Shown one piece after another: positions 7,591-11,644 of a DNA stretch of 11,644 bases (the stretch's first letter is position 1; each line of letters opens with the position of its first letter). The notes under the pieces are model-generated. The model saw only the letters and a program-made list of their open reading frames with translations. It did not search any database and was not told where the DNA came from. This stretch comes from CAYSLU01 sp964431965 (GTDB lineage: Bacteria > Verrucomicrobiota > Kiritimatiellia > CAIKKV01 > CAYSLU01): the NCBI GenBank assembly GCA_964431965.1, contig CAYSLU010000122.1:1-11644 (forward strand), read 5' to 3'. The translations under genes were made by a program, and so were the position numbers.

Positions 7591-9147
7591 CTATCGGGCG
7601 TACTCAATGTGGCGCGTCTCGCGGATGACCACGACCCGGATCTGCCCCGGGTACTGGATTTCGCTTTCGATCTTCTTGCTGATGTTCCGGGCCATGACCA
7701 TCGCATCGCCATCGTTGACCTTCGCGGGTTCAACCAGCACCCGGACTTCTCGGCCGGCCTGGATGGCATAGCACTTCTCGACGCCCGCGAATCCGGTGGC
7801 GATCTTCTCGAGCTTCTCGAGCCGCTTCACGTAGATGTCGGTCGTCTCGGACCGAGCGCCGGGGCGGGACCCCGAGATGGCGTCAGCCGCGGCGCACAGG
7901 AACGCGAACACGCTCTCCGGCTCCACCTCCTCGTGGTGGGCCGCGACGGCGTTCACCACCACCTGAGTCTCGCCGTGCCGCTTCAACAGGTCGGCGCCGA
8001 TGATCGCGTGCCCGCCCTCGACCGTGTGGTCCAGCGCCTTTCCGATATCGTGAAACAGGCCGGCCCGCTTGGCGACGGTGACGTCGAGGCCCAGCTCCCC
8101 CGCCATCACGCCCATCAGGTTGGAGACCTCCATGGAGTGCATCAGCACGTTCTGCGAGTAGCTGCTGCGGAACTTCAGGCGGCCGAGCATGGCCAGAAGC
8201 TCGGGCGCGACGCCCTGGACGGCCACGTCGTAGGCCGCCTGCTCGCCGGCCGCCCGGATCGTCTCGGCCATCTCGTCCTGCACCTTGACCGTGACTTCCT
8301 CGATGCGGGCCGGGTGGATCCGGCCGTCCTGGATCAGCCGCTCGAGCACCTGCCGGGCGATCTCGCGGCGCACGGGATCGAATCCCGAGATGACCACGGC
8401 CTCGGGGGTATCGTCGATGAGCAGATTGACGCCGGTGGCCGCCTCGAGCGCGCGGACGTTGCGTCCGTCCCGGCCGATGATCCGCCCCTTCATGTCGTCG
8501 CTCGGGAGCGCGACGGTGCTCGTCATGATCTCGCTCGCGTGGCTGGACGCATAGCGCTGGATGGCGACGGAGACAATCTTCTGCGCCTCGCGCTCGGCCG
8601 TCTCCTTGGCCTGCTCCTGCATGCGCCGGATGAGCCCGCCCATCTCGTTGTGAACCTCGCTCTCAAGCCGGTTGAAGAGCAGCTGGCGCGCCTCTTCCTG
8701 GGTCAGTCCGGCGACGCGCTGCAGCTGCTCGCGCACGTCCTTCATGACGCGGTCCAGGTCGCCCTTCTGGGCATCCAGGTCCTTCCCCTGCTGCTCCAGC
8801 TCCTCCGTCTTCTGGTCGAGCGCCCGCTCCTTCTTCTCGATGAGCGCGACTTTCCGGTCGAGGTTCGACTCGCGCTGGAGCATGCGCTCTTCCATGGCGG
8901 CCAGCTCCGTCCGGCGAGACTCCGTGGTCTTGTCGAACTCCTCGCGGGCCTTCAGCACCTCCGACCGGGCCTGGATCTTGGACTCCTTCCGCAGCGTTTC
9001 GGCTTCCTGCTTCGCATCCCGCACCAGACGCTCCGCTTCCGCGGCCGCCGCGCTGGCCTTGCTTCGCCCGGCCAGGGAGCGGATCGCGTAACCCGCGCCC
9101 GCTCCGGCCAATGCAACCACGGCGGTGACGATCCACCATGTCATCAT
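7591..9147 (-). CDS. rny: ribonuclease Y (membrane-anchored endoribonuclease)
   Basis: This 518-residue endoribonuclease starts mRNA decay at the inner face of the membrane; the length matches B. subtilis RNase Y (about 520). A single N-terminal membrane helix (about 3-22) leads into a long charged coiled coil (about 30-195). A KH RNA-binding domain with GRIIGRDGRNVRALE (221-235) follows, then an HD domain with His337 (SQNVLMHSMEV), His366-Asp367 (LFHDIGK) and Asp422 (AADAISGSRPGARSE). It ends in the typical YPGQIRVVVIRETRHIEYAR. Tandem ATGs at 9147 and 9144 follow a strong GGGAGG (9154-9159), with spacings of 6 and 9; either could be used. It is co-directional with the cyclo-ligase gene 70 nt upstream and ymdB 6 nt downstream. 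Its presence argues against an enteric-type RNase E-only decay system. Confidence 0.96.
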   Translation of the reverse strand: MMTWWIVTAVVALAGAGAGYAIRSLAGRSKASAAAAEAERLVRDAKQEAETLRKESKIQARSEVLKAREEFDKTTESRRTELAAMEERMLQRESNLDRKVALIEKKERALDQKTEELEQQGKDLDAQKGDLDRVMKDVREQLQRVAGLTQEEARQLLFNRLESEVHNEMGGLIRRMQEQAKETAEREAQKIVSVAIQRYASSHASEIMTSTVALPSDDMKGRIIGRDGRNVRALEAATGVNLLIDDTPEAVVISGFDPVRREIARQVLERLIQDGRIHPARIEEVTVKVQDEMAETIRAAGEQAAYDVAVQGVAPELLAMLGRLKFRSSYSQNVLMHSMEVSNLMGVMAGELGLDVTVAKRAGLFHDIGKALDHTVEGGHAIIGADLLKRHGETQVVVNAVAAHHEEVEPESVFAFLCAAADAISGSRPGARSETTDIYVKRLEKLEKIATGFAGVEKCYAIQAGREVRVLVEPAKVNDGDAMVMARNISKKIESEIQYPGQIRVVVIRETRHIEYAR

Positions 9148-9185
9148 GTTTCGCCTCCCGTACTTCGTTACGCACTCGACATCCG

Positions 9186-9217
9186 TCCGGCGCCGGCCGC
9201 TTCGGGCGGCCTCCGGA
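9186..9217 (-). other. two-part hairpin between cyclo-ligase and rny
   Basis: Immediately after the cyclo-ligase stop (9218-9220) the minus-strand RNA can form an outer 5-bp stem (UCCGG/CCGGA, 9213-9217 with 9186-9190) and an inner 6-bp stem (GGCCGC/GCGGCC, 9206-9211 with 9195-9200) around a 5-nt loop. No U run follows, so it is unlikely to terminate by itself. It lies about 30 nt before the rny ribosome site and might mark a processing point or protect the upstream message. The pairing is seen directly; the role is inferred. Confidence 0.4.
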
Positions 9218-9790
9218 TCAGGTTCCGCATCGCCGCACGCCGTCCTCGGTCGCCACGGCATTCATCCGCACGTCCCACGGCTCCATGGGGATCCGGGGGA
9301 CGATCTGAAACGCGAAGGCCACGCCAATGCGGTACGCACGGGCGGCATCGCGGCTCAGCATGCGATCGTAGTGTCCCGCCCCATGGCCCAGCCGGCCGCC
9401 ATCCGGATCGAACGCCACCCCCGGCACCACGGCGACGTCGATGTCCGCGGCGGCGGCGGCATCCAGCACCGCCGGCTGCGGAATGCCCAGCGGCCCCAGC
9501 CCCATGACCTCCCCCACCCTCAGCCGCACGGGCATGTACGCCCGCCGCGCCGCGTCGAATCCCGGCACGCACACGCGCTGCCCCGCGTGCAGAAGGGCGG
9601 CAATGATCCGGTCCGTCTGCACTTCGCGCTCGCGCGCGATGTAGCAGAATACGAGCCGGGCGATCCGCAGCTCCGGGAGGTCCAAGACCACCGACTGGGC
9701 TCGCTCGCTCATCCGCTTCAGGCCGTCGGAGCTGGCGCTCGCCAGCTGGCGCCTCATGGCATCGCGCATCCCGGCCTTGTCGTCCTTCAC
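9218..9790 (-). CDS. 5-formyltetrahydrofolate cyclo-ligase (YgfA/YqgN family)
   Basis: This 190-residue cytoplasmic enzyme uses ATP to convert 5-formyl-THF to 5,10-methenyl-THF, returning stored folate to one-carbon metabolism. The N-terminal MRRQL (12-16) belongs to the basic phosphate-binding region. The family signature runs from VPGVAFDPDGGRLGHGAGHYDR (about 122-143), with the middle divergent: GHGAGHYD in place of the common GYGGGYYD. The length agrees with E. coli (182) and Bacillus (187). I choose GTG at 9790: it lies one base after the rarA stop (TGACGTG) and has GGAGGG eight bases upstream, while the ATG at 9769 lacks a comparable site. The 6S RNA-cyclo-ligase neighbourhood is well known in Proteobacteria; here rarA lies between them. 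Confidence 0.9.
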   Translation of the reverse strand: MKDDKAGMRDAMRRQLASASSDGLKRMSERAQSVVLDLPELRIARLVFCYIAREREVQTDRIIAALLHAGQRVCVPGFDAARRAYMPVRLRVGEVMGLGPLGIPQPAVLDAAAAADIDVAVVPGVAFDPDGGRLGHGAGHYDRMLSRDAARAYRIGVAFAFQIVPRIPMEPWDVRMNAVATEDGVRRCGT

Positions 9791-9791
9791 G

Positions 9792-11201
9792 TCAGCATCC
9801 CTCCGGTCGCCGCTTCCTGCTCCCCATCCCCCCGTCCGACGGCGCCCCATCCCCGGCGGCCGGCGCCGGTGCCTCCGCCGGCCGTCGGGCGCGGTCGCGG
9901 ATCTCCTTCCAGCCGGCCATCCGGGCCGCTATCGTCGCCTCGTAACCGTCCGACGTCGGCTCGTAGTAGACCGCGTCCGTCGGAGCGTACTCCTGCGGCA
10001 CGTAATGCCCGGCGAAATCGTGTGCGTACTGATAGCCCGTGTGACCCAGCCGCTCCGCGCCCCGGTACCCCGTCCCGCGCAGGGGCTTGGGCACCGGCAG
10101 CGTCCGGCCCTCCTTCACGTCGGCCAGCGCCTTGTCGATGGCCAGGTAGGCGGCGTTGCTTTTCGGCGCCGTCGCGAGGTAGGTCGTGGCCTGAGCCAGG
10201 ATGATCCGCGCCTCCGGCATCCCGACGAACGCGACCGCATCCATGGCTGCCACCGCGACCGTGAGCCCCCGCGGGTCGGCGTTCCCGATGTCCTCCGACG
10301 CCAGGATCACCAGGCGGCGGGCGACAAAGCGCGGGTCCTCGCCCGCGTAGATCATCTTCGCGAGCCAGTAGATCGCCGCATGCGGATCGGAGCCGCGAAC
10401 GCTCTTGATGAAGGCGGAGATGGTGTCGTAGTGCCCGTCTTCGTCGTGGTCGTACACCACGGCCTTCTTCTGGATGGAATCTTCCACCGCCGACTGCGTG
10501 ACGCGGATCACCCCATCGGGGCCCGGCGGCGTGGTCAGCGCGGCGATCTCCAGAGCGCCGAGGGCCCGGCGCGCGTCCCCCTCGCACACGCGGGCGAGGT
10601 GCGCGAGGGACGCATCGTCCGCCTCGGCCCGATGCGCCGCCAGCCCGCGGGGATCCGTCAGCGCGCGGCGCAGCAGCCCCGCCACGCCCGCCTCGGAGAG
10701 CGGCTGCAGCTCGAAGATCTGCGAGCGCGAGGTCAGCGGGCTGTTGATGAAGAAGAACGGATTGTGCGTGGTCGCGCCGATCAGGGTGACCGCGCCCTCC
10801 TCGACGTACGGCAGAAGGATGTCCTGCTGCGACTTGTTGAAGTGGTGGATCTCGTCGATGAACAGAATCGTTTCGACCCCGTCCAGGCGCTTGCGATTCA
10901 GGGCAGCCTCGAGGAGGCTCCGCAGGGTCGCTACATTCGCCAAGACGCCGCTGGTGCGCTCGAAGCGCCGCTGCGTGACGCGCGCGATCACCTCGGCGAG
11001 CGAGGTCTTTCCGCATCCGGGCGGTCCGTACAGGATGATGCTGCCGAGTCGGTCGGCTTCGATGGCCCGCCGGAGCAGGCGTCCGGGGCCGACGATGTGG
11101 TCCTGCCCGACCACCTCGTCGAGCGTCTGGGGCCGCATGCGAGCCGCCAGCGGCTGCCGCGCGGGGTCCGACGACCGGGGTTCTGACTCAAACAGGTCCA
11201 C
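9792..11201 (-). CDS. rarA: replication-associated recombination protein A (RarA/MgsA, AAA+ ATPase)
   Basis: This 469-residue tetrameric AAA+ ATPase of the clamp-loader clade acts at stalled replication forks and single-stranded DNA-duplex junctions. Motifs (numbered from the GTG): ARMRPQTLDEVVGQDH near 20-35, Walker A GPPGCGKT (59-66), Walker B ILFIDEIH (112-119), sensor 1 GATTHNP (142-148), sensor 2 GDARRAL (208-214), and the RarA-specific SVRGSDPHAAIYWLAKM (267-283) with ASEDIGNADP (301-310). The C-terminal 30 residues are Ala/Pro/Gly-rich and variable. I prefer GTG at 11201, which gives the common N-terminus MDLFE and has GGAGGT (11212-11217) upstream. An ATG at 11219 adds six residues but has no close ribosome site, and a GTG at 11240 falls inside the 6S RNA. 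It follows the 6S RNA directly and overlaps no other gene. Confidence 0.94.
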   Translation of the reverse strand: MDLFESEPRSSDPARQPLAARMRPQTLDEVVGQDHIVGPGRLLRRAIEADRLGSIILYGPPGCGKTSLAEVIARVTQRRFERTSGVLANVATLRSLLEAALNRKRLDGVETILFIDEIHHFNKSQQDILLPYVEEGAVTLIGATTHNPFFFINSPLTSRSQIFELQPLSEAGVAGLLRRALTDPRGLAAHRAEADDASLAHLARVCEGDARRALGALEIAALTTPPGPDGVIRVTQSAVEDSIQKKAVVYDHDEDGHYDTISAFIKSVRGSDPHAAIYWLAKMIYAGEDPRFVARRLVILASEDIGNADPRGLTVAVAAMDAVAFVGMPEARIILAQATTYLATAPKSNAAYLAIDKALADVKEGRTLPVPKPLRGTGYRGAERLGHTGYQYAHDFAGHYVPQEYAPTDAVYYEPTSDGYEATIAARMAGWKEIRDRARRPAEAPAPAAGDGAPSDGGMGSRKRRPEGC

Positions 11202-11208
11202 AGGCGGC

Positions 11209-11217
11209 CCCACCTCC
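11209..11217 (-). promoter_or_regulatory. rarA ribosome binding site with 6S-complementary sequence
   Basis: On the minus strand GGAGGTGGG precedes the proposed rarA GTG (11201), with GGAGGT at 11217-11212 and a 10-nt spacer. The eight bases GAGGTGGG (11216-11209) are perfectly complementary to CCCACCTC in the 3' bubble strand of the 6S RNA (11284-11277). In a read-through transcript the 6S strand could hide this site. The complementarity is seen; control by it is inference. If translation starts at 11219 instead, this stretch is coding and not a ribosome site. Confidence 0.4.
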
Positions 11218-11224
11218 ATGCGCG

Positions 11225-11245
11225 AAATAAAAAACCCCACCTTGC
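11225..11245 (-). terminator. U-tract after the 6S closing stem, intrinsic terminator-like
   Basis: The 3' strand of the 6S closing stem (GCAAGGUGGGG, 11245-11235) runs straight into UUUUUUAUUU (11234-11225). The partner strand lies about 150 nt upstream, so this is a terminator only if the full 6S fold forms; a shorter alternative pairs CCCACCU (minus strand, near 11284) with AGGUGGG (11242-11236). Read-through would enter rarA, whose start is 25-35 nt further on. The U run is seen; efficiency is unknown. Confidence 0.45.
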
Positions 11246-11403
11246 CGCAGGGGCTGAACTCTGTAACCTCGGTTACGAGGTGGGTGCTCTAGCGGGCGGT
11301 TTCCAAGTCCCGGCAAGCCGGGCATGTGGTCCCCGCGGGCATCAAGCTCCCCTGGCAATCTAAAGGGTTCAGAGCGTATAGCCCGTACACGAACAAGGCA
11401 GGG
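11235..11403 (-). ncRNA. ssrS: 6S RNA (SsrS), RNA polymerase-binding regulatory RNA
   Basis: 6S RNA imitates an open promoter and binds the housekeeping RNA polymerase. Reading the minus strand, the 5' strand CCCUGCCUUGU (11403-11393) pairs without interruption over 11 bp (including G-U pairs) with GCAAGGUGGGG (11245-11235). A further GGGCU/AGCCC stem (11384-11380 with 11255-11251) closes onto the central bubble. On the 3' side the hairpin ACCUCG-UAAC-CGAGGU, then UUCAGCCCCUGCGGC, mirrors the E. coli segment CACCUUGAACC...CAGCCUGCGGC. GCUCU/AGAGC (11375-11371 with 11290-11286) starts the apical arm, capped by CCCGG-CUUG-CCGGG (11322-11309). The length of about 170 nt is normal, and the position upstream of rarA and the folate cyclo-ligase gene is the expected neighbourhood. 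The exact 5' end may differ by a few bases. I could not identify a clear -10/-35 upstream, only an AT-richer stretch at 11404-11450. SRP RNA and tmRNA signatures are absent. Confidence 0.82.
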
Positions 11404-11638
11404 TCTTTGTATTCAGCTGGATGGTGAGGTTCGGCCTCTTTGTGTTTGAACAGTCATCGCCGCTGTTGCCGCCGCCGCGCACCCGCGCGCCAGCACTGAC
11501 CGTACGAACAATCCGAATCGGCAACATCGCGTCCCGGACCCGCCCGGCCATTCGCCGGAAGAAGCCCGAAAACCCGAACACGATTGCCGCCGCCAAGATC
11601 AGCTCGGCCAACAATCGGATCTCAAGTCCGCCATCCAT
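11369..11638 (-). CDS. doubtful small reading frame at the window edge, possible membrane peptide
   Basis: An 89-residue frame starts at an ATG at 11638 and stays open upstream to the window edge, so it may be the end of a longer gene. The first part (LEIRLLAELILAAAIVFGFS, residues 5-24) is hydrophobic enough for a membrane helix, followed by the basic FFRRMAGRVRDA. The rest is Gly/Arg- then Asn/Thr-rich and resembles no family I know. Its last 35 bp lie inside the 6S RNA, and the frame spans the likely 6S promoter region, both of which argue against the full length being real. I recognise no homologue. Apart from it, 11404-11644 shows nothing else I can support. Confidence 0.2.
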   Translation of the reverse strand: MDGGLEIRLLAELILAAAIVFGFSGFFRRMAGRVRDAMLPIRIVRTVSAGARVRGGGNSGDDCSNTKRPNLTIQLNTKTLPCSCTGYTL

Positions 11639-11644
11639 CCGCTG

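Noticed and set aside
7609..9507. 632-codon open frame on the + strand
   Set aside because: It is antisense to RNase Y and part of the cyclo-ligase gene, both with full sets of motifs; its sequence is a composition-driven mirror rich in Leu, His, Arg and Ala with no family features.
9756..11186. 476-codon open frame on the + strand
   Set aside because: It is antisense to rarA, which carries every RarA signature; Arg-rich with no motif of its own.
11235..11403. SRP RNA or tmRNA instead of 6S RNA
   Set aside because: The SRP tetraloop region and the tmRNA tag/tRNA-like ends are absent, while the closing stem, bubble hairpin and gene neighbourhood fit 6S RNA.
1..11644. CRISPR array, insertion sequence, prophage or tRNA
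   Set aside because: No regularly spaced direct repeats, no transposase or integrase, no terminal inverted repeats and no cloverleaf sequence were seen.

Overview
The window is a GC-rich, gene-dense stretch of bacterial chromosome with two convergent operons and one structured RNA. The organism is Gram-negative: it carries an LPS-export permease (LptF/LptG family) and an LpxL/HtrB-type acyltransferase. It also has RNase Y followed by a YmdB-type phosphodiesterase, which is not the gammaproteobacterial arrangement. Deltaproteobacteria-like lineages, the PVC group or a related uncultivated phylum would all fit. The sequence alone does not let me assign a phylum.

Left block (76-3249, + strand): lptG-like permease, a PilT/PilU-family pilus retraction ATPase, and a lysophospholipid (lipid A type) acyltransferase. 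The last two overlap by ATGA. A sigma70-like promoter and a perfect 8-bp hairpin lie just ahead of the permease. The block combines envelope-lipid functions with a pilus motor.

Right block (11403 down to 3131, - strand): a 6S RNA, then rarA (AAA+ replication-fork ATPase), 5-formyltetrahydrofolate cyclo-ligase, rny (RNase Y), a ymdB-like metallophosphoesterase, xseA and xseB (exonuclease VII), then dppD-like and dppF-like peptide-ABC ATPases. Gaps are 1-70 nt or negative, so this looks like one long operon for RNA turnover, DNA repair and folate salvage, with two transporter ATPases at its tail and no permease or binding protein in view. The 6S RNA ends in a U run just before rarA, so rarA may depend on read-through from the 6S promoter.

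The two operons meet tail to tail and overlap by 119 bp, with no terminator between them. At the right edge (11404-11644) there is only a doubtful small reading frame plus the presumed 6S promoter region. I see no mobile elements, CRISPR arrays, tRNAs or rRNAs. Nothing amounts to a new defence or biosynthetic system. The most interesting spot is the 6S RNA/rarA junction.
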